A stretch of DNA of 51,008 nucleotides from Methylocystis sp. (lineage in GTDB: Bacteria > Pseudomonadota > Alphaproteobacteria > Rhizobiales > Beijerinckiaceae): positions 1 to 51,008 of the forward strand of contig JALHNQ010000021.1 in the NCBI GenBank assembly GCA_022843405.1. Direction: 5' to 3'. Under the pieces are notes generated by a model. That model made no database searches. It saw nothing but the letters and a program-made list of their open reading frames with translations, and was not told where the DNA came from. Both the position numbers and the translations under genes were made by a program. Of the stretch, positions 25,841 through 34,571 are shown piece after piece. How positions within the stretch are numbered: the first letter of the stretch is position 1; the number at the start of each line of letters is the position of its first letter.

Positions 25841-26545
25841 CTATTTTGCTTCGTCGCGCTCGGCCGTCTGACCGAAGAGTATTTCGCGCTCCAGCGCCGT
25901 AAAATCGAGACGCCGCCGCTCATAGGGCGCGCCCGCCGCATAGGCGCGGATCACCGCCGGCCGCGACCGAATCGACTCGAACCAGCGTTTGAGGTGCGGG
26001 AAGTCGTCGAGATCCTGGCCCTGGTCTTCGTGCGGGACGATCCATGGATAGCAGGCGATGTCGGCGATGGAATAGTCGCCAGCGAGGAAAGGCGTCTTGG
26101 CGAGCTGGCGGTCCATGACGCCATAGAGCCGACCCGTCTCGTTGCGGTAGCGGTCGATCGCATAGGGAATTTTCGCCGGCGCATATTTGGCGAAATGGTG
26201 ATTCTGGCCGGCCATCGGGCCAAGTCCGCCAACCTGCCAGAACAGCCATTGCAGCGTTCGCGCGCGGCCATGGAGGTCGGCGGGGAGGAGCCGTCCGGTC
26301 TTCTCCGCGAGATAGACCAGGATGGCGCCAGATTCGAACAGCGCGACGGGAGCGCTCCCATCGTCTGGCGCGCGGTCAACGACGGCCGGCATGCGGCTAT
26401 TGGCGGAAATCGCCAGAAACTCGGGCTTGAACTGGTCCCCCTTGCCGATGTCGACCGGCGCGATCCGATAGGCGAGCCCCGTTTCTTCGAGAAAAATTGT
26501 AATCTTGTGGCCGTTGGGCGTCGGCCAGTAATGAAGATCGATCAT
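25841..26545 (-). CDS. Glutathione S-transferase, nu class (YfcG/YghU-like)
   Basis: A protein of 234 residues. The N-terminus (MIDLHYWPTPNGHKITIFLE) carries the T-x-N-x-x-K motif of nu-class GSTs, which act as disulfide-bond reductases with two bound glutathiones. ANSRMPAVVD holds the cis-Pro glutathione site and FESGAILVYL the Glu-Ser pair. The helical domain (LQWLFWQVGGLGPMAGQNHHF) is also characteristic. It is cytoplasmic. It converges with the SOD-like gene and diverges from the DUF2165 gene. Confidence 0.94.
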   Translation of the reverse strand: MIDLHYWPTPNGHKITIFLEETGLAYRIAPVDIGKGDQFKPEFLAISANSRMPAVVDRAPDDGSAPVALFESGAILVYLAEKTGRLLPADLHGRARTLQWLFWQVGGLGPMAGQNHHFAKYAPAKIPYAIDRYRNETGRLYGVMDRQLAKTPFLAGDYSIADIACYPWIVPHEDQGQDLDDFPHLKRWFESIRSRPAVIRAYAAGAPYERRRLDFTALEREILFGQTAERDEAK

Positions 26546-26643
26546 GGACGCATGTCCGAAGGGAGACCAGACTGTGTTGTAAGCCCTCGCGCTCCAATAT
26601 CAATCGTTCAGGTCATGCTAGGCTGCGCCGGGGAGGGCTCGAG

Positions 26644-27126
26644 ATGCTGATCAGATTTTCGAAAATCGTACTGACCGCGGCGCTCGGCGCCCTGATTCTG
26701 CTGGTCGCGATCAATAATGTGACCGACTACGAGACCAATTACCAGGTCGTCAGCCATGTGATGTCGATGGACCAGGTGCCGGCCGGCAGCCCGCTGGAGT
26801 GGCGCGCAATCACCAATCCTACGCTCCATCGAATGCTCTACGCGTTCATTATCTCGGTCGAGTTCGCCGCCGGCGCGCTCATCCTCGCAGGGGCGTGGCG
26901 ACTCTTGCTGACGCACAGGGCGGAAGGCGCGCGTTTCAACGCCGCCAAGGGCGTCGCGATCGCCGGGCTGTCGCTCGCCGTCGGCCTTTATCTGTTCGGC
27001 TTCATGGCGGTGGGCGGGGAGTGGTTCCAGATGTGGCGCGCCGGAGCCGACCTCCAGCAGGCCGCGTTCCGCTTTATCGGATGCGCGGCGCTGGTGATGC
27101 TGTTCCTAGGTCAGCCCGACGCCTGA
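26644..27126 (+). CDS. DUF2165 family integral membrane protein
   Basis: A protein of 160 residues with about four membrane helices. It opens MLIRFSKIVLTAALGALILL, has the family phrase NNVTDYETNY(Q) followed by VVSHVMSMD, and ends with FMAVGGEWFQMWRAG, all typical of DUF2165. The molecular role of the family is unknown. A GGGAGG ribosome site precedes the ATG. It converges with a small glycine-rich membrane protein gene only 4 bases away. Confidence 0.9.
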   Translation: MLIRFSKIVLTAALGALILLVAINNVTDYETNYQVVSHVMSMDQVPAGSPLEWRAITNPTLHRMLYAFIISVEFAAGALILAGAWRLLLTHRAEGARFNAAKGVAIAGLSLAVGLYLFGFMAVGGEWFQMWRAGADLQQAAFRFIGCAALVMLFLGQPDA

Positions 27127-27130
27127 CGCG

Positions 27131-27298
27131 TCAGAGCCGCTTCAGCATGTTGTAGCCGAGGAGTCCGCCAAGCCCCGCGCCAACCACGGCGACGAGCGCC
27201 CCGCCGATCGCGACGCCCGTCAGGCCGCCCAGAACGGCGCCGACGCCGGCGAAGAGATATTTGTTCTTTTGCACTGTGGGGTGTTCATCGTCAGCCAT
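27131..27298 (-). CDS. Small glycine-zipper membrane protein (55 aa)
   Basis: A short gene read on the minus strand from the ATG at 27298 with a perfect GGAGG eight bases before it. The product opens MADDEHPTVQKNKYLFAGVG and is one long Gly/Ala/Val/Leu stretch (about 15-50) with G-x-x-G spacings, ending NMLKRL. This is a glycine-zipper helical hairpin of the kind that packs tightly in membranes. The family is not recognised. A 9-bp inverted repeat lies 18 bases upstream of the start. Confidence 0.75.
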   Translation of the reverse strand: MADDEHPTVQKNKYLFAGVGAVLGGLTGVAIGGALVAVVGAGLGGLLGYNMLKRL

Positions 27299-27315
27299 GG
27301 CAAAGTCCTCCTAAA

Positions 27316-27351
27316 AGCGCCTGCAAGGGCGAATTATGGAGAGCAGGCGCT
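27316..27351. repeat. Inverted repeat ahead of the glycine-zipper gene
   Basis: AGCGCCTGC and GCAGGCGCT pair perfectly over 9 bases around an 18-base loop. It lies in the 5' leader of the 55-residue protein gene, or ends the upstream glycan operon transcript. Either a terminator or a leader structure is possible. Confidence 0.4.
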
Positions 27352-27470
27352 GAAATCAAGGGCGGCGGCGCGTCGCGGTCAGGTTAAAGCGACCTGCTCC
27401 GGGACATGAATGATGCGATCGGCGCAAACAACGCTTCTGCTTGGGTCGCCGGGGCTTGGCGCGCCAAACT

Positions 27471-28799
27471 TCAGCACTGATTGACGCCGGTGGAACGCTC
27501 GCCTTGCGTTGGAAGGCCCGCCGATCGAAGCAGACTTCGCGCCTTGAGGAGTTTCAATAACAGTTCCAGTCGCTTTTGGCGGTAGAAGGCGCTCAAGCTG
27601 GAATCGGGAGGCGCAAGGCCGGCAATCCATTCGGGCGTCTTACCCCGATAGCCCAACAGACGCGACGACAGCCGCGTCGCGCCGTCAATGTCCGCCACGC
27701 CATATTTGCTCGCGTCGAGAAACAAACGCTGGACGTGTATGCCTTCCAAATTGGGGCGATAACTGTCGCGGGGCGTCGGCTGCGGCGTAAAATTCTCGAT
27801 GCGCTTGTCAAACCACGAAACCAGCGCGGGATCGTCCGATAAAGATCGCCGCAATTCCCGTTCAATCCCTGGCCACTCGTCAATATCGTCGATCGGCAAG
27901 GACAGCAAAAGCCTCTCCACCATCGCTCGGCGATCGAGGGTTATCGGTTCGTCGGGAAACACATTTTCCTTGGCGCGAAGAAAGGAATCCGCGACGCAAA
28001 CGAATCCGGTCGGCAGATCGGGAATGTTGGGATGCAGGCGCAGGCCCGCCGCATCATTTTCGTTGCGCAACGCCTTTGTGACCTGATTCTTGCTGCGTAG
28101 AAAACTGAACGAGATGTTGTTGCTGGATGCAGAAAAGCCGCTGATCGACAGCGGCGCCGAGAGCGACAGATGTTCTTCCGCCAGATAAGCTACGGAAAAG
28201 CTGGAATAGGTGTCGCAGCTGAAACTTTCGAAAACTCTTCCCGTCGTCGCGCGGATTCGTTCGAGCAAGTCGCGCGCCACACAGCCGTGATAGATGTTAG
28301 GCAATAGCGTTGCCGGCGCCTGACCCGCTAGAACCTCCTCGATCGCCTTACGACCATTAATTCGCTCGGCCTTTCGTGTGAGCGGAACCTGCATATGGTT
28401 CGCAAGGTCGTCGCGAGCAATGTTGGGCCAGGAGTAAATGGCGCTGTCCCAGCGGATCGCTTTTACATTCTGGCTCGCGAACAGGCCGCTCAACGTCGAA
28501 AAAGCGAACGGCATGAGCGAGTCGTCGTCGCCGATATAGGTGACGTATTTGCCGCGCGTCAGGCTGTAGGCGAGGTTCCAATTATCGCGCATGCACAAGG
28601 GTTCGGGCGCGCGGTGGTAAATAACTTTGGAGGAGCCGATTTCCTCCACGACCTCGCGGGTTGCCGGCGAACTGCAATTATCGCACACAACGATTTCATA
28701 GTCGTCGAAATCCTGCCGGAGACACGCGCGCAAGGCAAAATAGAGCGTGTCGGCTCTTTCGCGCGTGGGGATGACGAGGGAAAATCGCGGCGTAGCCAT
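27471..28799 (-). CDS. Family 2 glycosyltransferase
   Basis: A protein of 442 residues from the ATG at 28799 (AGAGGA just upstream; the open frame begins earlier but overlaps the preceding gene). The GT-A domain occupies about 1-200: FSLVIPTRERADTLYFAL, VVCDNCSSPATREVV and the YIGDDDSLMPFAF motif (D-x-D type metal/nucleotide site). The remaining 240 residues are an uncharacterised helical region. It is the last gene of the minus-strand sugar operon and probably transfers a sugar to a growing surface glycan in the cytoplasm. It begins 10 bases after the methyltransferase gene. Confidence 0.9.
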   Translation of the reverse strand: MATPRFSLVIPTRERADTLYFALRACLRQDFDDYEIVVCDNCSSPATREVVEEIGSSKVIYHRAPEPLCMRDNWNLAYSLTRGKYVTYIGDDDSLMPFAFSTLSGLFASQNVKAIRWDSAIYSWPNIARDDLANHMQVPLTRKAERINGRKAIEEVLAGQAPATLLPNIYHGCVARDLLERIRATTGRVFESFSCDTYSSFSVAYLAEEHLSLSAPLSISGFSASSNNISFSFLRSKNQVTKALRNENDAAGLRLHPNIPDLPTGFVCVADSFLRAKENVFPDEPITLDRRAMVERLLLSLPIDDIDEWPGIERELRRSLSDDPALVSWFDKRIENFTPQPTPRDSYRPNLEGIHVQRLFLDASKYGVADIDGATRLSSRLLGYRGKTPEWIAGLAPPDSSLSAFYRQKRLELLLKLLKARSLLRSAGLPTQGERSTGVNQC

Positions 28800-28809
28800 G
28801 TCCTCTGTC

Positions 28810-29583
28810 CTACGCTCGCGCTCGAATGAGCTTAATTGGGCTGAAATCTCCAATGGGCGGAAGCGCCGCTGCGATCGCGTATAATGGATGCTCGTAGGCG
28901 GGCTCGATTCCTTCGCTCATGCATAATGCCGAATATACAACTCGCGTCACCAGATAGTACGTGCTGCTAAAGTTTATCAATTCGACGTCGCGGAATAGCT
29001 CGCGCGTCTTTTCGATGAATTCCGCTTCATTAAAATAGAGGTTGTGCCATCGCACAGGAATTTCTTGCAGATTTATCGATCTCCGTAATTCGGTCAATGA
29101 CGCCTGGCCGCCGGTGAAATTCTCTGTCCCAATAAAATATCCGCCGGGCGCAAGGCATTTGGAAATCTGCTTCAATGCATCATATTGCTCTTCCTTATGG
29201 GGCAAATTGATTAGGCAACGGTTCGTTATAATCGCATCAAAAGCGCCCGCTTCAAATTGGTTGGTCAAATTCCTTACGTCACCCACCGAAAATGCAACTC
29301 GGTTCGAGTCAGATTTTCGCTTCGCCAAAGTGAGCATTTCTGGACTAAAGTCTATTCCCTGTATGCGGGCTGAGGGGAAACTGCGGGAGATTGCCGCCGT
29401 CGTTTCTCCATCGCCACACCCAATATCGAGGATGCGGGGTTCTTTAGGCAGATCGAACGCCTGCAATTCAGATATCAAGGCAGCCGCCTCTAACCCGCGC
29501 AGATGCAAATCATTTGTCGTCGCGGCATGCGATGACTCGGCCGCTCTTTGATCCCAATATTGCTTGATCTCGTCGTTAGTCAT
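28810..29583 (-). CDS. Class I SAM-dependent methyltransferase
   Basis: A protein of 257 residues. The SAM motif ILDIGCGDGETTAAIS (about 50-65) is followed by GIDFSPEMLTLAK and the DAIITNRCLINLP motif. It is probably an O- or N-methyltransferase acting on the nucleotide sugar or glycan made by this operon; the substrate cannot be read from sequence. The DNA is visibly richer in A/T than the housekeeping genes around it. It lies 39 bases after the CmcI-like gene and 10 before the glycosyltransferase. Confidence 0.88.
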   Translation of the reverse strand: MTNDEIKQYWDQRAAESSHAATTNDLHLRGLEAAALISELQAFDLPKEPRILDIGCGDGETTAAISRSFPSARIQGIDFSPEMLTLAKRKSDSNRVAFSVGDVRNLTNQFEAGAFDAIITNRCLINLPHKEEQYDALKQISKCLAPGGYFIGTENFTGGQASLTELRRSINLQEIPVRWHNLYFNEAEFIEKTRELFRDVELINFSSTYYLVTRVVYSALCMSEGIEPAYEHPLYAIAAALPPIGDFSPIKLIRARA

Positions 29584-29622
29584 TGCCCCTCCTTAGTTGG
29601 CGCTCGTCCGCGATTATTGAAG

Positions 29623-30372
29623 TCAAGCGCGCTTGCGGAGATAACCGTTTGGAGAACTGGCCATTATCAATTTGCCGTTCATCTCGTGATCCAGTTCGAA
29701 ATCATCGGATTCAGCCATAAACTGGCGAAGCGCAGCCAAGGGCTCATCTCCTTGATGCCAAATTTTTGAACGCGCTGTTGGCGTCTCGTCGCGAGATAGA
29801 AATCCGAGAATCGTGTCGGCCACAATTAAATATTGTCCGCGCGTAACCAGTGGCGCGTAAGCCCGCAATTCAGCCAGAACGTGATCGCGTGAATGATCGG
29901 AATCGAGCACGACCATGACGGATGCCCCTTCGGGGATCATGGAGCGAACTCTCTCGAGAGTATTATCGGCGATGGACGAACCCTCGACCAAAGTTATTCG
30001 TTCAGCCATAGGATGGCTCACAATTGTATCGCGATTGTGCGCCCTGATATCTATGTCGACGCCGACAACCTGTCCCTTTCCGATTAACTTCAGCAGCGAA
30101 GCGAAGAAAATCAGCGATCCTCCTCTGGCGACGCCGGTTTCGACGATGACATCCGGTTTTGAGCGCCAGACCACTTCTTGCATGGCGACTATGTCGGCCG
30201 GCATTTGGATGATCGGTACGCCAAGCCATGTCCAAAGATAGGAGTATTTGTACTTGTCCGCCGCAACGACAAGATTCTTGGACATTTCAAATAGAGCGTT
30301 GTCACGGCCCATCTGCAACGCATATTCAGCGCTCTCGGCCTTGAACTTCGCACGATCGTCCGGATGGCTCAT
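29623..30372 (-). CDS. CmcI/rhamnosyl O-methyltransferase family protein
   Basis: A protein of 249 residues. Blocks WLGVPIIQMPADIVAMQEVV, VIVETGVARGGSLIFFASLL (SAM site) and VLDSDHSRDHVLAELRAYAPL match the cephalosporin-hydroxylase / CmcI family, whose characterised members include sugar O-methyltransferases. The acidic DSDH segment would bind the catalytic metal. Its place in the operon suggests O-methylation of the deoxysugar. Composition is less GC-rich than the flanking conserved genes. Confidence 0.87.
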   Translation of the reverse strand: MSHPDDRAKFKAESAEYALQMGRDNALFEMSKNLVVAADKYKYSYLWTWLGVPIIQMPADIVAMQEVVWRSKPDVIVETGVARGGSLIFFASLLKLIGKGQVVGVDIDIRAHNRDTIVSHPMAERITLVEGSSIADNTLERVRSMIPEGASVMVVLDSDHSRDHVLAELRAYAPLVTRGQYLIVADTILGFLSRDETPTARSKIWHQGDEPLAALRQFMAESDDFELDHEMNGKLIMASSPNGYLRKRA

Positions 30373-30437
30373 GTCTGATTCTCGTTCGCGGTCATGGATA
30401 ACGTCGATTCTTGCGTTCTTTTGAACGAACAGGCGAA

Positions 30438-31580
30438 TTATGCGGCGCTCGTTATGGCTTCAGTAAACGCGGAAGCGACGATCGCAACCTTCTCTTCCGT
30501 CATATTGTATCCCGAAGGCAGGTTGATGCCATATTTCGACACGCGCTGACCATTGTCATTCGCGCTCACAAATCGTTTGGCGCGCGGACGCGCCTCAAAC
30601 GCCGGCAACGATGACAGCGGCGAAAAAAACGGCCGGCTGTCGATGTTGCGCTTGTCGAGCTCCGCCATCAGCGCAAATTTGTCGAGCCCGATTTGCGGGT
30701 CGAGCACCGCCGTCACCATCCAGTAGCTGTTTTGGGTGCCAGGCGGTTCGGCGTTGAGAGCGACCCCCGTCAAGGATGACAAGCGTTCATGATACCATCC
30801 AAATATCGCCCGTTTGTGGGCGATCAATTCGTCGATACGCTCCATTTGCGCGACGCCAAGCGCCGCCTGCACGGCGCTCATTCGATATTTGAATGCGATT
30901 TCCATATTGAGGAAAAAACGATCGTCTGGCTTGCGTCCATGGTCGCGCAGGAAAAGTACGCGGTCGAAAAGGTCCTTGTCGTTCGTGGCCAGCATGCCGC
31001 CTTCGCCAGTCACGACGGTCTTTGAGCCGTGGAAACTGAAGGCCGATACGCGCCCAAACGCACCCGCCCGCCGGCCGTGATGGACCGACCCGAGCGCCTC
31101 CGCGGCGTCCTCGATCAGCGCGAGTCCATGACGGTCGGCGATGTCCTGCAACCGGGCCCAATCGCAGGTCGAACCATAGAGATCGACGCCGATAATGGCT
31201 TTCGTTTGCGGGCCGATCGCGCGTTCGACCGCGGCGGGATCAAGACACCAGGTCACAGGATCAATGTCGACGAGCACGGGTTCGGCGCCGACATAGACGA
31301 TCGGCGCGACAGAGGCGATCCAGGTCACGTCCGGCGCGATCACTTCATCGCCGGGGCCGACGCCAAGCGCAGCCAGAGCCAGATGCAGGGCGGCCGTGCA
31401 ATGGGGCGTGGAGACGGCGTGCTTCACGCCGACATAGTCCGCGAGCAGACGTTCGAAACGGTGATTGAATTTAGCGTGATTCTTGTACCAGGCGTTGCGC
31501 GCGGCGTCGGCGACCAGTTCGACTTCACGATCGGTGATCGACGGCCCGGCGACAGGAATGCGTTCAGGGGCGACGATCAT
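30438..31580 (-). CDS. DegT/DnrJ/EryC1-family sugar aminotransferase
   Basis: A protein of 380 residues. The PLP lysine is Lys187 in SFHGSKTVVTGEGGM, and Asp158 (IEDAAEALG) would contact the PLP nitrogen. The lysine marks a true aminotransferase rather than a PLP-dependent 3-dehydratase such as ColD/DdhC. It resembles perosamine-synthase-type 4-aminotransferases. In this operon it most likely converts a 4-keto CDP sugar to a 4-amino sugar using glutamate. It follows the epimerase gene by 96 bases. Confidence 0.93.
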   Translation of the reverse strand: MIVAPERIPVAGPSITDREVELVADAARNAWYKNHAKFNHRFERLLADYVGVKHAVSTPHCTAALHLALAALGVGPGDEVIAPDVTWIASVAPIVYVGAEPVLVDIDPVTWCLDPAAVERAIGPQTKAIIGVDLYGSTCDWARLQDIADRHGLALIEDAAEALGSVHHGRRAGAFGRVSAFSFHGSKTVVTGEGGMLATNDKDLFDRVLFLRDHGRKPDDRFFLNMEIAFKYRMSAVQAALGVAQMERIDELIAHKRAIFGWYHERLSSLTGVALNAEPPGTQNSYWMVTAVLDPQIGLDKFALMAELDKRNIDSRPFFSPLSSLPAFEARPRAKRFVSANDNGQRVSKYGINLPSGYNMTEEKVAIVASAFTEAITSAA

Positions 31581-31676
31581 TCAACCTCTCGAGATCATTG
31601 TCCGAAAGATCGCTCCTTCGGGCCGCCTTGGCGCTCTGTTAGTAAAGTGTCGCCTTTCCGGGCACAACCCCGCCCG

Positions 31677-32210
31677 TCACGGCGTCCACGGGCTCGGCCA
31701 GGCGAGATCGGCCTCGCCGATAACGGCAGGGATGGCCGGCCATTCGACCGCAAATCCCGGATCGTCATAGCGCAGTCCGCGCGCCTGACCGCCCACGAAG
31801 GGCCGGCTCATGTGATAGAGTACGTCGGTGTCGGCTTCGAGGGTGAGAAAGCCATGTGCGCAGCCTTCGGGAATGAACAACGCATCGGCGCGATCGGCGT
31901 CGAGGCGCCGGGCGATCCAGCGCCGGAAGGTCGGGCTCTCGCGGCGCAGGTCGATCACGACGTCATGGATCGCGCCGCGCGTCACGCGCACCAGCTTCGC
32001 CTCGGCGTGAGGAGGGTCCTGCCAGTGCATGCCGCGCAGCGTATGCATGCGTTCATTGCGCGACAGATTGATTTGCGTCGACATGAAGGAAATGCCGGCG
32101 GCCGCAAATTCTTGCGGACAATAAACGCGCGCGAAAAACCCCCGCGGGTCGGCGCGCGGCTCGGCCGCGACCTCGATGACCCCCGGTATTTCGGTCGGCG
32201 TGAACCTCAA
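31677..32210 (-). CDS. RmlC-family nucleotide-sugar 3,5-epimerase
   Basis: A protein of 177 residues, cupin fold. RADPRGFFARVYCPQEF, the catalytic His in LRGMHWQ, IPEGCAHGFLTLE and VLYHMSRPF match RmlC-type dTDP-4-keto-6-deoxyhexose 3,5-epimerases. Because the operon makes CDP-glucose, its substrate is probably CDP-4-keto-6-deoxyglucose or the C-methylated derivative. Its ATG overlaps the stop of the C-methyltransferase gene by 4 bases, indicating tight coupling of the two steps. Confidence 0.92.
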   Translation of the reverse strand: MRFTPTEIPGVIEVAAEPRADPRGFFARVYCPQEFAAAGISFMSTQINLSRNERMHTLRGMHWQDPPHAEAKLVRVTRGAIHDVVIDLRRESPTFRRWIARRLDADRADALFIPEGCAHGFLTLEADTDVLYHMSRPFVGGQARGLRYDDPGFAVEWPAIPAVIGEADLAWPSPWTP

Positions 32211-33445
32211 GCGTCGAACACTCGCGTTTCAGGGACGGCGGTGACGAACTTGCCGCCCCATTCACGGATTTCCGCCATCTGCGCCACGATCTCCTCGCGA
32301 AGGTTCCACGGAAGAATCACCAGGTAATCGGGACGCCTTTCGCCGATCGACTCAGGCGCGCGGATGGGAATATGGCTCCCCGGCAAGAACTTTCCCTGCT
32401 TGGCGGCGCTGCGGTCATAGACGCAGACGATGTCATTCGCGTTCACCCCGCAGACATTGAGGAAAGTATTGCCCTTGGCGGCGGCGCCATAGGCGGCGAC
32501 CGTCTTTCCTTCCGCCTTGGCGCGCGCCAAAAAATTGAGGAACGACGTTTTAACCGCTTCGACCTTTTCGGCAAAACCTGCATAGCCTTCGATCGCATCG
32601 AGACTGGCGGCGCGTTCAGCGCTTCGCGCCGCCTCCAAGCGCGGCGTCGGTGCATGAACCGCGCCTTTGCGGCACACGAAAAGACGCAGGGAGCCGCCAT
32701 GCGTCGGCAGTTCCTCGACGTCGAAAGCGACAAGGCCGCTTGCGGCCAGAACGCGCTCCACCGCCACGAGCGAGAGATAGGAGAAGTGCTCGTGATAGAT
32801 TGTGTCGAATTGCAGTTCGCGGATGAGATTCAGGACGTGCGGAAATTCGAATGTCGCGACGCCGTCGGGCTTGAGAATTTCCGCAAATCCGGCAACGAAA
32901 TCGCCGATGTCGGGAACATGCGCCAACACATTGTTGGCGGCCGTGAGATCGGCGGCAAGGCCTCGCGCCGCCAGCTTGCGCGCCGTTTCCCTGCCGAAAA
33001 AGGCGACTTCCGTCGGCACGCCTTTGGCGCGTGCCGTCTCCGCGACATTAGCCGCCGGCTCGACGCCCAGCACAGGCACGCCGCGCGCCATAAAATGCTG
33101 CAGCAGATAGCCGTCGTTTGACGCGACTTCGACCACGAGCGACTGAGGGCCAAGTCCGAACCGCTCGATCATCGCGTCGGCGTAACGCCGGGCATGCGCG
33201 ACCCAGCTGTCGGAATAGGAAGAAAAATAAGCGTAATCGGAGAAGATCGCCTCGGACGACACTGGGGCGTCCACCTGCACCAAGAAGCAGGCGCCGCAAA
33301 CGCGCGCGTGAAGCGGAAAGCTCCTGTCGAGACCCTGCGCGATCTCGTCCGCCCTGACATAGGAGTTGGCGAGCGGCGTCGAGCCGAGATTGACGAAATC
33401 ATGTTTCAGCGGTGCGCCGCAAAAGCGGCAGGCTGGCGTTTGCAT
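32207..33445 (-). CDS. Zinc-type nucleotide-sugar C-methyltransferase
   Basis: A protein of 412 residues from the ATG at 33445, chosen because it opens on the zinc-site MQTPACRFCG. Cys6, Cys9, Cys50 and Cys53 form the N-terminal zinc finger. SAM site VVEVASNDGYLL is at about 104-115, and the catalytic motif is IYHEHFSYLSL. The C-terminal domain has GAAAKGNTFLN. This three-part architecture is that of TcaB9/NovU-type enzymes, which add a branch methyl to C3 or C5 of 4-keto deoxysugars. The gene starts 4 bases after rfbG, in the operon with the CDP-glucose genes. Confidence 0.92.
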   Translation of the reverse strand: MQTPACRFCGAPLKHDFVNLGSTPLANSYVRADEIAQGLDRSFPLHARVCGACFLVQVDAPVSSEAIFSDYAYFSSYSDSWVAHARRYADAMIERFGLGPQSLVVEVASNDGYLLQHFMARGVPVLGVEPAANVAETARAKGVPTEVAFFGRETARKLAARGLAADLTAANNVLAHVPDIGDFVAGFAEILKPDGVATFEFPHVLNLIRELQFDTIYHEHFSYLSLVAVERVLAASGLVAFDVEELPTHGGSLRLFVCRKGAVHAPTPRLEAARSAERAASLDAIEGYAGFAEKVEAVKTSFLNFLARAKAEGKTVAAYGAAAKGNTFLNVCGVNANDIVCVYDRSAAKQGKFLPGSHIPIRAPESIGERRPDYLVILPWNLREEIVAQMAEIREWGGKFVTAVPETRVFDA

Positions 33446-33449
33446 TGTC

Positions 33450-34505
33450 TTATCCAGGAAGTTTCTCGAAGGCGTCGATTTGCGCAAGCGTCGTCGCCAG
33501 AGGACAGCGTCCGCCGACGGCGTCGCGGTACCATTCCGCGGTCCAATTGATCGCCAGCCGGCCGGGCAAGCGGTCCCGCCAGTTGAGAAGCGCGCGGGCG
33601 CGCGAGGAATCGACCGCCAGAACATTCATTTCGCGCGAATCCAGCGGCTGATGTTCGTAGCCCGCATCGCGGCCGAGCGCTTTGAGCATTTCCTCGGTGA
33701 GTTCGCCCACCGTGATCGGCGCTGTCGGGTCCGGCCCGAAATTCAGCGCGCCGGGAAGGCTCGTGCCGCGTTCAAGCGCGTCAACATAGGTCAGATAGCC
33801 GTGCAGGCAATCAAGCACATGCTGCCAGGGGCGCGTCGCATGAGGCATGCGCAGCACCGGACGCTCGTTCTTTGCGGCCGCGCGCACGATGTCGGGAACG
33901 ATGCGATCGGCCGCATAGTCGCCGCCGCCAATGACATTACCGCCCCGCGCGGTGACGACTTTTACGCTCGTATCTTTGAAAAAGGACTGCGCGTAAGCGC
34001 GCGTTACGAGTTCGGCCGCCGCCTTGGAGGCGGAGTAGGGGTCCTTGCCGCCGAGGCGCGCGTCTTCCGCGAAGGCGGCCCCTTGCTCGTCATTCGCATA
34101 GACTTTGTCGGAGGTGACGACCAGAATCGTCGAAACGTCGGGCGCGCGGCGAAGGGCCTGCAGCAGATGCGCGGCGCCCATGACATTGGTCGCGAGCGTG
34201 CCGATAGGATCGACATGTGATCGCCGCACGATCGCCTGCGCGGCAAGATGTAAAACGATTTGCGGGCGGGCTTTTGCAACGGCAGCCTCTACAGAGTCGA
34301 GATCATTCAGGTCGCCGAACGTCGAATTCAGCCGCTTGCCGACGCGCGCCATTTCGTAAAGGCTCGCGTCGCCTTCAGGCGGCAGAGCGAAACCATAGAC
34401 TTCGGCGCCGAGTCGATCGAGCCAGAGCGCAAGCCAAGCGCCCTTGAAGCCGGTATGGCCGGTCAAAAGAACGCGCCGGCCGGCCAGGGTCTTCCATTTG
34501 TCCAC
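33450..34505 (-). CDS. rfbG: CDP-glucose 4,6-dehydratase
   Basis: A protein of 351 residues, SDR fold. The NAD motif is GHTGFKG (16-22). The catalytic set is Thr131-Ser-Asp-Lys134 with Tyr157 and Lys161 (YSASK). ARGGNVIGGGDYAADRIVPD and RPWQHVLDCLHGYL are signature blocks of CDP-glucose dehydratases, as opposed to the dTDP enzymes. It makes CDP-4-keto-6-deoxyglucose, the branch point for CDP-dideoxysugars. It follows the cytidylyltransferase gene by 66 bases. Confidence 0.95.
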   Translation of the reverse strand: MDKWKTLAGRRVLLTGHTGFKGAWLALWLDRLGAEVYGFALPPEGDASLYEMARVGKRLNSTFGDLNDLDSVEAAVAKARPQIVLHLAAQAIVRRSHVDPIGTLATNVMGAAHLLQALRRAPDVSTILVVTSDKVYANDEQGAAFAEDARLGGKDPYSASKAAAELVTRAYAQSFFKDTSVKVVTARGGNVIGGGDYAADRIVPDIVRAAAKNERPVLRMPHATRPWQHVLDCLHGYLTYVDALERGTSLPGALNFGPDPTAPITVGELTEEMLKALGRDAGYEHQPLDSREMNVLAVDSSRARALLNWRDRLPGRLAINWTAEWYRDAVGGRCPLATTLAQIDAFEKLPG

Positions 34506-34571
34506 GCTCTATTCCCACCAGTCCTGCTTCATATGCCCGTACTTTCCTGCGCGCCGGCCAAATTTGGCGCT

